64,000 bases of DNA from contig JAHWDD010000001.1 in assembly GCA_023897205.1 (NCBI GenBank), positions 1,116,001 through 1,180,000 of the forward strand, given 5' to 3'. This document shows, piece after piece, positions 22,682-34,335 of this stretch. Within the stretch, counting starts at the first letter, position 1; each line of letters starts with the position of its first letter. The translations under genes were made by a program, and so were the position numbers. The notes beneath the pieces are model-generated. The model did no database searches, had not been told where the DNA came from, and saw only the letters and a program-made list of their open reading frames with translations. Source of the DNA: Exophiala sp. HKRS030. Lineage: Eukaryota > Ascomycota > Eurotiomycetes > Chaetothyriales > Herpotrichiellaceae.

Positions 22682-24268
22682 CCTGCGAAAGTCAGCGAGT
22701 CCAAGCGATACAGAATGCTCGACAACTTACTTTGCAACGGTGTTGTCAGGACGGGACGGCAATGAGGTCGTGGATTGAGAGTTGTACAACTGCGCACTTT
22801 CCAATTTTCCACCTGTGGGCAACAACTGCCACTTCCAACTCTTGGCATTAGTTGTGTCACGTGAATATTGCCAAGCTCAGACTATCCTTGGCTTTTCAGC
22901 TTCTACAGACCTCCTATAGACCTCAGCCATCCGCAGCAAGACGTCAATTGTCATATCGAATTATATTAACCTTGTGACTGTCTCCGACATTCCAGAGATC
23001 GCTTCGTATTCCAATGCTTAAATGCAGTCTGTTCCGCCGCGCACGAATATTTCCCCTGTACCGGTCAGGTAAGTCAAGTGACAAGGCTCAAAGCCTCCGA
23101 ATATCCTGCATCCCACCTGATCTTTATGATTCAGAGTGTGACGTTACGCCTTGTTTCAGAGTTGAACTGGTTCTTCTGAGTATCTTCTGATGGATGGATA
23201 CATCTTTATCAATTGGGCGCTTCCCGAAAGCACGTCTATTGGCTTGGTCGATCCTGCGAATCGAATCATCAGAAAACGAATTACCACACAACACAATCTT
23301 TCACTGCAATGAAAGAAGTGTGCGGCACAGTCACATGGGTTTCCTAAAGTTATAGCACCTAATCAGTGCTGGTAATCTGAGCTAGAGTGCTCTTCGTCAG
23401 GGTTTCCCATGCACTGCGACGGGTTTTGTCTCCGTTCAAAGGTAGGTTCACTGCATTGTGAGTGATGGATGGAACAGAAATAAGGCGCCCAATGCTAGGT
23501 TGCAATCCTAATTACCTCAGTTGCCTTGCTTCTGATCACGAAGCGATGACTTCTACATCTGCACTGCCTCATCGAGCGTTCGCTACTGCGCTTCTGTTGG
23601 CGGCCAACCCTGGAATGGGTATCTTCATCAGCACATGATTCAGCAGCATACCTGATTTTCACAGAGATTGATGACTACGATCATGTTTACGAATGTTCTA
23701 CTCTGTGCGGAGAACCCCGCAGCACTCTCGGGTTGGAATGAGTTTGCCAGAGGCTTAAAGTGGCAGATCATGGCTATTCATCGAATGCACCTCCGGAATC
23801 AAAGACAACCGGTGGCGCTCGAGATAAGATTTCACCTCAATGGCGATGGAACGGGACAATGATAGCAGAGCGGATGCGCATACGCTTGGAATGTCTGGTT
23901 GCAAGCAACAGATGTCCATGCTTGGCACAGGCGCGATTTTCGAAATGGAACACCCGCGAAGCAAGTCACGGCTTGGGAAGGTCGTTCAACTGCGACAACT
24001 TGCAATGACGTGTTGATGAGATGCATGAGTAGAGTGGCTACGGCCAGGGCTCAAGGCTTTCTACCTGCGAACTTGCCGCAGAGAATTAGGTCGAAAATAC
24101 ACTGCATCTGTCGAATTATCGCATAGTTCAACGCGTGACTCGCACGCGCCAAGTCAATTTAGCATTCAGGGTGTTTCCTAGACCGCTCCTGCGTACTCTT
24201 CACCTTTGTGACTTCTATAATTCTTTCTTTCGTCCCAACAATCGCGTTACTCATCCCCTACAACCACC
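22682..24268. other. Divergent spacer uL2 / WHIM gene, 1.6 kb
   Basis: It includes the uL2 5' UTR intron (22730-22683), the uL2 promoter and the promoter of the WHIM gene. Between about 23000 and 24100 I see only short frames with no recognisable product and no tRNA. Confidence 0.5.
22857..22864. promoter_or_regulatory. TCACGTGA element upstream of uL2
   Basis: Perfect palindrome 176 bp upstream of the uL2 start, identical to the one before STH1. Confidence 0.45.
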
Positions 24269-26225
24269 ATGGCTGACTCGGATTCTTCCTCCCTCTCATC
24301 CGCGCCCTCTTCAGAAGATGAGGAGATGGTCCGCAAGATGTCCAAACCTGTCGGTATAAGTCGCTACTTCAAACCTACACTCAAGGCCGAGTCCCCAGAA
24401 CCACCTCCCAAGCGAGCCCCTTCTCCTCCTCACGAGTACACTCTTGCCGACAATGACGCGATTGCGTTCATTGTTATGTTCACCAGCCGCTTCCACGAAG
24501 CTTTCCCCAAATATCTCACAGCACTCGGGCCTCAGGACATTGAAAGAGGAGTTTCTGGTGAACTCCCTGATGAACTTGTGGAAAAATTACTGTGCGCATT
24601 GTTGGGGCTCGTGTTGAATAGGAAGAAAGATGTCGAGTTAGTACATCGCCAGGTTAAAGACGATTCATGCAGACAGCTCGACTAATGTTCGTTATAGACG
24701 CGGTCACTACACAAGAGCTCTGGAAGACGCGATCTCGTCGAATCAAGATCAATGGCCCACTGTGTGGAAAGGCATCAACCCAATACATGGTGGCAAGAAT
24801 TTCAGGAATATGACACCAGAAGAGAGAGTACGCTCCCCAATTGCTAACACGTACAGTGTCGCTTACAGAACCCTAGTTGAATCTGCTGAAGGCCCTCATA
24901 CTATGGACATTGAATTCGTCTGAAACCGTTCAAGGTCTCATCAAAGACTCTTACAAACAGACGCGACGCGATGACGACAAAAACCAACCAAGAAGCGTGC
25001 AACCATGGTTCTCAGATCAATGGCGGCGCAAATATTGGCTGGTTGAAGGATTGGACGACTCTTATTTCCGAATCTACCGAGAAAATGATGGAAGAACTGC
25101 AAAGACAAACACCTGGTTCAGTGTTGCTGGTTCGATTCCAGAAGTGCTTACATTAGCGGATAAATTCGCCGAGGAACATACCCAGAACTCGAAACTGAAT
25201 AGCGACAAATTGAGGGCCGCAGTGCCTCGGTTTGAGGCGGGTGAAGAGGTATGATAACGATCGTCATGAAGTTTCTATCACTGACGGGACTACAGAAGCG
25301 CAAACGTCGCGAATATCGTCTGGCTCGAAAAGCCGCCTTTGCCCGACCCGAGCCCGGATTCTCCCTCTATGAAGGACGAACACGAGGAAAGAGGATGCGA
25401 TATACATATTCGGACGATGAATATGGTTCGGACGGATGGTCAAGTCGACCATCTAGGCGTATGTCTATGCCACCAGACAACGGCCCCACCGTCACCGCGA
25501 GCGGAAGGCAGGTCAAGTCAAGAGTTGGCGGTATGTACGGTGAGAGCATACTTGTCGATCAACGCAGGGAACTAGATCGAGCTACCGGGGAAGGCCATTT
25601 TACGGAGACAAGTGAGGACATGCCTGCGTCTGCACCAACACGTGGAGTTCGCCAATCAAGATCGGGTCGGGTGGTGAAGGCTGTAGGCGAGCGGTATACA
25701 AATGGCGGAGATTCAGAGAGTGATGAAGCACAATCTTCGGGGAAGGAATGGAGTGGAAATGAAGATGAGCCCGACGAGTCGGAGCCCGACTTCGATGCGG
25801 AGGACGAGGATGATGATGATGATGATGACGACGACAACGACATGAGTGATGGAGCGCTAGAGCCTGATGAGATGGGTGAGGACGACAACACACAGGAGAG
25901 TTTGGTGGTCCAATTGAGGTACAGGAAGGGCAAAGAAGGAGGCGAAGCGAATCCAGGACAAACTCCCCCTGGAGCACCGCAGGAACAGCTTGTCAATGGA
26001 AACACCATGAATGGCAGCGTGGTCTCCGCCGAAGCACTCAAGACGCTACCACAACCTACCGGAAACACAATCTCAGATACTATCGACGTTGTTCCTCGAG
26101 CAAAGAGCGTTAACGGTGGTCAGGGAATCTCAAACGGCATTGAAAACCAGGAACAGCCCATACAGCTATCAGCTCAAACGCTTGTGCAGCAACCGGTGTC
26201 CGTACAGCCTATGGACTTGTCCTGA
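24269..26225 (+). CDS. WHIM-motif (DDT/WSTF-Rsf1 type) chromatin protein
   Basis: Probable nuclear accessory subunit of an ISWI-type remodeller; the yeast equivalent is unclear. Exons 24269-24636, 24698-24827, 24877-25248 and 25296-26225 give 599 aa. After a Ser-rich acidic start, residues about 55-125 are a helical region resembling DDT. Residues 167-225 carry the WHIM signature LNLLKALILWTLNSSETV, a basic stretch, then YWLVEGLDDSYFRIYRE. The WHIM motif contacts the ISWI helicase and linker DNA in known complexes. Downstream are a Lys/Arg-rich segment, RQSRSGRVVKA and a run of Asp/Glu (about 455-480); the last 100 residues are Gln/Asn/Pro-rich. Intron 2 is just 49 nt with a CTAAC branch point. 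Confidence 0.75.
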
Positions 26226-26972
26226 GTGTGCGGATTGAGCATGATCTGCAAAGCGTGTTTTCTGGACTCAGACATGTATCACGAAGTTCGTGGTTATTGT
26301 GCGAGTATGGTCAATAGCAACCAGTGAGCCGCCTTGAGAAATGTTATAGCATCAAATAATAATCGGACTGTTCCAATTCCACGAGCTCAATAGTCTCACG
26401 AACCTTTAGATCCTGAGCACCTTTACTATATCGACTATGAGTCTGTATGCCTGACCATATTAGTTGTAGCTTTTCTTTTCCTCAGCCATTCACCGCATAT
26501 TTTGAGAGCAAAGAAAAGGGGCGAAGATTACATATAGGTCCCAGAATAGCTCGCCAGGTATTTTCGGTTGGTAGATAGTCGAATTCGCGAGACATCAACT
26601 CCGGGTGGTTGTAGTACAACTGCACTCCATGCTGGAGACATATTGTATGTACCGTACAGTAGGTGAATGAAAGCTCGGTAGAAAGGGCCCCGAGCAGCTA
26701 CCAAACATGATTGGAGCGTTGCATGCAAGGGTCACTTAGTTGCTATTGATGCTTGTGAATTCCCCGATACAGGGGGCTTTTTTAGGCTATGCAATCGAAC
26801 ATGCTGTCCACTATTTTCAAAGTCTACACTGGGACGACTATGCTTGCCTCACCACGTTTGATAGTTTTGCACGCGTCATAGTACTACTTCGTAGTCTTTC
26901 TGACCGGAATTCACACTCCAGAGGCAGATCAAGCACACTGTGCGCGGTCTCCTCTGTAAGTAGTCTCTCACA
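26226..26972. other. Spacer WHIM gene / ERV46
   Basis: It has the 3' UTR of the WHIM gene and the ERV46 promoter. Nothing further recognised. Confidence 0.55.
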
Positions 26973-28338
26973 ATGCCAGCCAAGTCGCGGTTCACGCGGC
27001 TTGACGCCTTCACCAAAACAGTCGAAGATGCCCGAGTACGCACCACATCGGGTGGCATTGTCACGATAGCGTCCATTGTCATCATCATATATCTCATACT
27101 GGGTGAATGGGCAGACTACAGAAAAATCTTGGTACAACCGGAGTTGATCGTGGATAAAGGCAGAGGTATGCCGGGACATGCGTGGACACTTACCTATTCA
27201 TCGCTGACATGGTGCCATTTTTACAGGAGAAAAGATGGAGATACATCTCAACATGACCTTTCCTCGAATACCTTGTGAGCTGCTTACGCTCGATGTTATG
27301 GATGTGTCCGGCGAACAACAGACTGGGGTGGTGCATGGAGTGAACAAAGTGAGGCTGTCGCCTTACAAGGAAGGCTCGAGGGTAATCGACACCACTGCTC
27401 TTGTTCTACACGAACAGGACGCAGCAACACATCTCGACCCAGACTATTGTGGCTCGTGTTATTCGGCACCTGCGCCACCGAATGCGAAGAAGCCTGGGTG
27501 CTGCAATACCTGCGACGAGGTACGCGAAGCATATGCCGCAAACAGCTGGGCCTTTGGGCGAGGTGAGGGCGTCGAGCAGTGTGAGCGGGAGGGTTATGGT
27601 GAACGACTAGACGCTCAGAGGCAAGAGGGTTGCAGGATTGAGGGTGCCATCCGTGTCAACAAAGTGGTTGGCAATTTCCACATTGCACCAGGGCGCAGTT
27701 TCAGCAACGGAAACATGCACGTCCACGACCTCAACAACTACTTCGATTCACCCGTCGAGGGTGGACATACATTCACCCACGAGATACATTCGCTACGTTT
27801 CGGACCACAGCTGCCGGACGAGACAGCGGCGAAATGGAGCGATCACCACCACTCGAATCCGCTGGATGGCCACAGGCAGGATACCGATGAGGTGGCGTAC
27901 AATTTCATGTACTTCATCAAGGTGGTTTCGACGTCGTATCTGCCATTGGGCTGGGACGAAGACCGGAGCATGAAACAACACTCAAGCTTGAGCGATCTTA
28001 TCCCGTTGGGCATGCAAGGGCGCGGGGCGGGCAGCCAAGGCAGTATCGAGACACATCAGTACTCTGTTACAAGCCACAAGAGGTCACTGAGTGGAGGCTC
28101 TGATGCAGCAGAGGGTCATAAGGAACGTTTACATGCTCATGGTGGGATACCCGGCGTTTTCTTCTCATATGATATCAGTCCTATGAAAGTGATCAACCGA
28201 GAGGCCAGACCAAAGACATTTGCCAGCTTCCTGACCGGCGTCTGTGCTGTTATTGGAGGCACGTTAACTGTCGCAGCGGCCATTGACCGAGGACTGTATG
28301 AAGGGAGCGCGAGGATAAAGAAAATGCACCAGGGTTAG
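26973..28338 (+). CDS. erv46: Erv46/ERGIC3 cargo receptor of COPII vesicles
   Basis: Membrane protein cycling between ER and Golgi; with Erv41 it returns escaped ER residents. Exons 26973-27165 and 27227-28338 give 434 aa. Topology is as in the family: a short cytosolic N-terminus (RFTRLDAFTKTVEDARVRT), a transmembrane helix at about 29-44 (IVTIASIVIIIYLIL), a large lumenal domain and a second helix near residues 390-412 (FLTGVCAVIGGTLTVAAAI). The lumenal domain contains the conserved cysteine cluster CGSC...PGCCNTCDEVREAY and GCRIEGAIRVNKVVGNFHIAPG. A 50-residue Ser/His-rich insert (about 325-375) lengthens the distal lumenal part. Confidence 0.94.
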
Positions 28339-29632
28339 CATGATATATGTATTGATGTATGAACTTTTTTGTCTATCTCACAAGTGCACGTATTCTCCTA
28401 TCTTCACTTCATATCCGGCCTGACCATGGAATGGTAGGTATGTCTTTGAAGGTCTCGATGATCCTGGCTTCTCCCACACATTCATAGCGAAGCAATTCTT
28501 AAGCATTACGTTCCCACCTGGGCCAGCAGCGAAGAACGTTGAAATCTCCTACCTAGCACTTCTTTGAGCTGTCAGCTAACATCCACATCACAATGGGAGA
28601 GAGAATAAATCAAAAGAGTAGAAATATCAGTAAAACCATTCTAAGCACCGACGTCAGGACACAATTCCAGGATAGAAAAGGCATTTGACGATACACTCTT
28701 CCAACTGCAGGATGTGTTACATTCCACGACATCCTTTTCCGGCTCTTCCTAATGCCATAAGGTTTCGTTTGTTCATCACGCAAAGGCCACAGGCCCAAGG
28801 CAAAAGCGTGTTCATGATGGGAAGAGAGTAGTTAGCTTACCAGATTCTCGCCCTAGAGTGAAAGGTGCCAGATTTGCGGCGGGTCGGAGAGGACTTTGGT
28901 CCTTGAGTGGGTAGAAACGTTGGTTCTCATTTATGTCATGGTGCTATATTCCGACACCAACGATAGACGCGGTCACTTGCGGTCAAGGTGGAAGCTGTAG
29001 AGAAATTGCATCAAACAGTAACAAAATAAAACGATAGGGACGCTTTTTCCTCCTTGGAAAAATATCGAGCCAAGCCATTATCGGACTAGCTTGGAAGGTC
29101 AATATTCTCCCAGGTTCGAGAGCGTCTTTACCGTGCGTCCCACCTTTCATAGCACTAAATATCGCAGCAGTGAAGATCACCAGTCGATGTGTGCAGTACT
29201 ATGCGAAAAAGAAATGCTTCACTTATTGGATGAACAAAAGCTGAGCGATGATAAAAGTGGAAGTGGAATCTGTGCGGCCGTCGACGGATGTTCGGAGGCC
29301 CGCTGATACGCCTGACTTACCTAATCCCACGCAACTCGGCTAAGGGCATGAATTGATCCAAAACGATCTGCCTCGACCGCCTACTGGTTCTTCGAGGCTC
29401 TGATGCCGTGGTTTCATCGTCTGGCTCATGATCGTCCAAGGCGTCAGAATGCTTTACGCATATCCGGATGTTCTGGAAACCCGGTGGAATTGCGCCCTCA
29501 TGCTGCTGTTGTTCTTCTTCTTCCAACGCGGTTCTCTGTTGAAGCAAGATCTTGACTTGTGATAGACCACTGCTACATGTCAGGTTTTGAAGGCATTATT
29601 CTTATAAGACTTCAAGATTTAAGAATCTCCAG
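28339..29632. other. Spacer ERV46 / SDR with an orphan exon-like frame
   Basis: 1.3 kb without a confident gene. On the minus strand 29590-29324 is open, Glu/Gln-rich and ends at a perfect GTAAGT donor, but lacks an upstream ATG (see findings). The rest shows nothing recognisable. Confidence 0.4.
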
Positions 29633-30712
29633 ATGCCCGAACTCGACGACGCATCGGCTCTGAGAGACAAGACGGTGATCATCACCGGTAAGTTTGAGCC
29701 TGTAACCCGATTGATGATGAGATGAAGCCTAACATAGACTGCAGGAGGGGCTTCTGGGCTCGGACTAGCAACTGCTACGCACTTCGCTCGAGCCGGTGCA
29801 TATGTGACCATCGCCGACATTCAAGATGCCCCTGGCGAGCATATCACGCACGCTCTTCGACTCGAAGGCTGCCATGTTTCTTACACACATTGTGATGTAA
29901 CGGATTGGCTGTCTAGCGTTTTGGCATTCAAGCACGCAGCTTCGTTTGGGCCGAGCAAAACACTCCATGTTGCCGGCCTGTTTGCCGGAGTCGAAGGTGA
30001 TCGAGAAAGTTTGGTGGACCAAGTGCTCGCGGCACACGCACCATCCTTAAGTCCAGGCGATATACCAACGAGACCTCGAGGCAGCGCGATCCGAGTTGAC
30101 TTAGGGGGAGTGTACAAGAGCTCTTGGTTAGCCCTGTACTACATGCGTCTTCGTTCGAAGGTCCCATCAGCAGAGTCATTCTCCAAGTCACTTATCCTCG
30201 TATCTTCTCTCGCCGGATACTCTGATATGCCTGGAAATACAGACTACAATGCTGCAAAATGTAAGTCAAAAAGCTTTGCCCAACCTCACGTTCAGCATGG
30301 AGCTTGTCAACTACTGTTACAGCACTATCAACAATGCAAGCGGTCGCTAACACTAGGCATAGTTGGTGTTCGGGGAATCTTTCGAGGGCTTAGGCACACC
30401 ACATCCTCCATGAATGTGCGAGTCAACCTTGTAGCACCTTTCTGGATTGATACACCCCTGGTGCATACCAAACTTGTCGAGATGGCATCCTTGGGCATAA
30501 CACCTGGAAGTGGATTCTCATTTGCTAGTGTGAACGATTGTGTGAATGTGGCGACAACATTCGCTACTGACGCCACTATCAGTGGGCGAGCCTACGCAGT
30601 TGTTCCTGAAGGATTTGTGGACATTGACGATGAGGAAAGCAGCGGTTGGGCCGGGGAGATTTTGAAGGAAGAGTGGAAAAAAAGAACCAGAACGAGTGAG
30701 AGGGAGCTCTAG
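29633..30712 (+). CDS. Short-chain dehydrogenase/reductase
   Basis: NAD(P)-dependent oxidoreductase of the classical SDR type, nearest in look to fungal 15-hydroxyprostaglandin-dehydrogenase-like proteins; substrate unknown. Exons 29633-29687, 29745-30260 and 30363-30712 give 306 aa. The dinucleotide motif TGGASGLG is at 18-25, catalytic Ser at 172/173 (LVSSLAGY), and Tyr186-x3-Lys190 in DYNAAK. The usual NNAG motif after strand 4 is degraded (LHVAGLFAG). Intron 2 is 102 nt with GCTAAC. Two Asp after strand 2 (ADIQDA) favour NAD over NADP. The C-terminus is a charged Lys/Arg/Glu tail. No catabolic neighbours; it stands between ERV46 and VPS53. Confidence 0.88.
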
Positions 30713-31105
30713 AAGGCGATATATAGGTGGGTTATCTTTGTTGGGCGGTCAGTATCAAAGAGTTATATATTCACAAGAGGCATTGAGAAGGTTATTCCTA
30801 AATTGCCCATCGTGCCGTCGTTCACTGAACATGCGGCCTGTGGCGCCACCTAGAACACCTGGACTCCTCTGGGTCATTAAAGCGGCAGGAATCTTTGTGA
30901 CCGCAGACATGTCTCGGGGAGTGAGACGTGACAGATACTCGCCCACTATTCAAGGCCGATCAAAGTTCTGAGTCGAGTAGTTTCGTGCCGGAGTGTCTTC
31001 TGATTTGTGTTCCTGTCTCTGACTTTGCATCCCTGCTGGATATGAGCGATCGGAATCTATGCTGTGAAAAGCGGTGCAACTTGGGGTTCAAGACACGCAG
31101 TCCAC
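30713..31105. other. Spacer SDR / VPS53
   Basis: 3' UTR and promoter sequence; no gene recognised. Confidence 0.55.
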
Positions 31106-33750
31106 ATGAATGGGACACAGTCGGAGGTAGATCTCCTGGACGCAGGTAAGTCATCTCACTCTGGCCCATATCGCGCGTGTGTCTGATATGTGCAGACGAG
31201 TATGACCCGATCGAACACCTAAATCAGATCTTCTCTCATCCCTCCACCCTTTCCTCTGTCAGCCAGACGCACCAAATACTGCAAGCCTATCAAGATGACC
31301 TCGACCATGAAATCGATCTCCTCGAGGACGAGCAAGTCAGAGCCAACGCAGAATGCTTGCTACGGATGCAAGCTACAAAGGCAGAACTGGCTGATCTTTT
31401 TGAGCGGATCGACAGTGTCCGTGAAAGAGCCCTGCAGACTGAACGCAACATAACCGAGATGACAGCGGATATCAAGCAGTTGGACAATACCAAGAAGAAT
31501 CTGACTCTATCCATGACAGCCCTGAAGAGGCTTCAAATGCTGACAACTGCCTATGAGCAACTACGAGCATTGAGCAAGACGAAACAATATCGAGAATGTG
31601 CCCAACTGCTTCAAGCCGTCATCCAGCTCATGGCGCATTTCAAGTCGTACCGTTCAATAGACCAGATCGCTACTCTTAGCAGGAATGTTGCTGATATCCA
31701 ACGAGAACTTCTGGAACAGGTGTGCGAAGATTTCGAGATCACTTTCACCAAGGAGGAGGTGGCTCAGAAAAGAGGTCTCTTGCATGAAGCATGCTTGGTG
31801 GTGGACGCTCTCGGTGATGCCGCGCGATCCCGCCTAGTTACATGGTACTGCAACACGGAACTACGTCAATATAGACATATTTTTAAGGGAGATCAGGAGG
31901 CTGGTTCGCTGGACAACATTGATCGTAGGTACGCGTGGTTTAAAAAGACGCTGAAGGTCTACGATGAAGACCATGCCGCCATCTTCCCTTCTCACTGGCG
32001 TGTGAATGAGGTACTTGCAAATGTCTTTGCAGAGGGTACCCGCGACGATTACAAAGGCATTCTATCCAGAACCACACGCAACGGCCAGACGATTGATGTC
32101 AAGCTGCTGTTATCTTGCCTCCAACAAACTCTGGACTTCGAACACGGTCTAGAGAGACGCTTCAATCGATCTTCCAGAACATCAATCGATACTGTGACTT
32201 CTAGCAACGACATGCCCTTGTTCGGACAACCCATATCGGACGCGTTTGAGCCGTATTTGAGTCTCTGGGTAGATGCTCAGGACAAAGAATTGGCGAGCTT
32301 ATTGCCTCAATATAAGCAGAGGCCTACAAGGCTTGCAGATGAGGAATTTTCTTCTCAGCAGGTGATTCCATCGTCGACGGAATTGTTCAACTTTTATCGA
32401 CATTCATTGTCTCAATGCGCAAAGCTCTCGACTGGCCAACCGTTATTGGAACTGTCTAAAGTATTCGGACGTTATCTAGACCAGTATGCACAGCAAGTTC
32501 TGTTGTTTCATATCTCCGAAAAGTCATCAGGAGGAACGCCGTCTAGAATTCCAACCGTGGAAGATGTCATATTGGTTCTGAACACGGCCGACTATTGCTT
32601 CAACACCTCCAACTCATTGGAAGAAAAGATCAAAAGTCGCATCGACGAGAATCTCAGGGACAGCGTGGATCTACAAAGCCAAGCAGACGCTTTCATGGGC
32701 ATAGCCAGTGCAGCTGTTCGAGGCTTAGTGCGACGAGTCGAGGTCGACCTTGAACCCAGCTGGAGAGAGATGAGAAATACCGCTTGGTCTAAGATTGAGA
32801 GCTGTGAGAACCAAAGCTCCTACATCACCGGACTTCAAAGCCGCATCAAGGACCGGTCTGGGGAGATTCTAGGGATGTTGCACAAACAGCAATATGCGCG
32901 AGCGTTCGCGGACAACCTGGTGGAGCTTCTTGCTTCGACCTACATTTCGAATATCGCGCAATGCCGACCGATCTCTGAAGGCGGTGCCGAACAGATGCTG
33001 CTTGATACTCACGAAATCAGAAACACCTTGAGTCACATTCTGCCAGGCACTCCACCCACACTGTTCATAAAACGCGTCACGGCAGCCTTTGGCAAGATCG
33101 AACCATTGCTGAAGACACTTCAGGTCCGACCTTCGCCGCCTGAAGCTTTGGTACAGGCGTATTTGATCCACATTGCTGATCTCTCTGAAGCGAACTTCCG
33201 CAAAATCCTCGAACTGAAAGGAATCAAGACGAAAGCGGATCAGAATCATCTCGTAGAGTTATTTCAGATGCACAAATTCAGCCCTCGTTATAAAGACTCA
33301 CTGGTGGAGAAATCCCCTTTGATGACCCCGATGAATCTTTCGACATCAGGTGTGGCACCAATGCCATCCTCCGCTCCGGCAGCAGCCTTACACAACTTGT
33401 CCGCATTGGGTAATTCTGCCGCAGCATCGCTCAGCACTGCTAACCTTCCAGCCAACATGAAGTTCGATGCGTCTGGATTTGGGAATGCTATCATTGATCG
33501 ATTCAGCAGTCCAAGCATTGGTACGCCCAGAGACGGAGCACAAAGTCCACCTCCCGTCGGTGTGCCAGCCATCAACGCACCAGGCGAAAGTGGATTCTCT
33601 GGGGGAGAGGCCGGTGCGAAGTTGAATGAGAACCTCAAGAACATTGGCAAGTTCTTCAAGCGAGATTTGGGAGGGTTTGGAGGCATTGGTAGATTTGGCA
33701 GCAAAGCAACGAGCCCTGCTCCACCGGAAGATAGAGCACATGCTCGATAG
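31106..33750 (+). CDS. vps53: Vps53, GARP tethering complex
   Basis: Subunit of the Golgi-associated retrograde protein complex (Vps51-54), which tethers endosome-derived vesicles at the trans-Golgi. Exons 31106-31145 and 31196-33750 give 864 aa. The short first exon encodes MNGTQSEVDLLDA; exon 2 starts DEYDPIEHLNQIFSHPSTL, the family's N-terminal signature. Residues 40-130 are coiled coil (ALQTERNITEMTADIKQLDN), and QYRECAQLLQAVIQLMAHF with SYRSIDQIATLSRNVADIQ follow. The central and C-terminal helical rods extend to about 730; the last 120 residues are low-complexity A/G/S/P with FKRDLGGFGGIGRFG. The length matches other mould Vps53 proteins. Confidence 0.94.
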
Positions 33751-34335
33751 AATTGTCCATAGACTTTTCCGCCGCACTGCCGACGCCTTGCTCAGGCCAT
33801 TCGACCCTTGTTGGGCATGGGTGGTACGATTCCGTGGTCTTTGTTAAGAGTTGATGAATGGTCAGGAATGTACCTCCGTACCCAGTATTTCACATTCACT
33901 TTTCTTCACGGAGCATTCACTCCGGAGAAACAGGGCAAGACAGTGGTAACGCTCCGTAGTCATGCTCCGTCCAGGACTTAGTAATGGGCGGTGTCCACTG
34001 TGAAGACAACATTGAAGGCTTGTTCCATTGATCTTCGGTGGCTGGAGATGATTGGGGACACCGCTCTGCCTAGCACGTGACCTTGAAAACGGGACCCTCG
34101 ATCTTACAAAACCACCACACTTCTTCGCCCAATTCACCGATCAACCTCTATCGAAAGTCCAGCCAACAACCACACACTCTCTCAAGTCAACCGATTTACG
34201 ACTATTCATTCCGAATATCATCACACTCTCTCGATTGCGTCTCGATCTTATCTAAAAGCAATTTTACTCGACATTACCGAAGCACCATTCAGTCAGACAT
34301 TCCAATTACACGAAAATTTCAGACGTTCGTTCACA
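33751..34335. other. Spacer VPS53 / MEX67-like
   Basis: Contains a GCACGTGA element (34073-34080), partial CTCCGTA motifs (33952-33958), and a CA-rich pyrimidine leader before the next ATG. Confidence 0.5.
34073..34080. promoter_or_regulatory. GCACGTGA element upstream of MEX67-like gene
   Basis: CACGTG core 257 bp upstream of the start codon; one of four non-coding CACGTG sites in the window. Confidence 0.35.

Noticed and set aside
21918..22778. 286-codon frame antisense to uL2
   Set aside because: Mirror of a highly conserved ribosomal gene and crosses its introns.
25129..25139. tRNA B-box-like GGTTCGATTCC
   Set aside because: It lies in the WHIM coding sequence, with no A box or acceptor stem around it.
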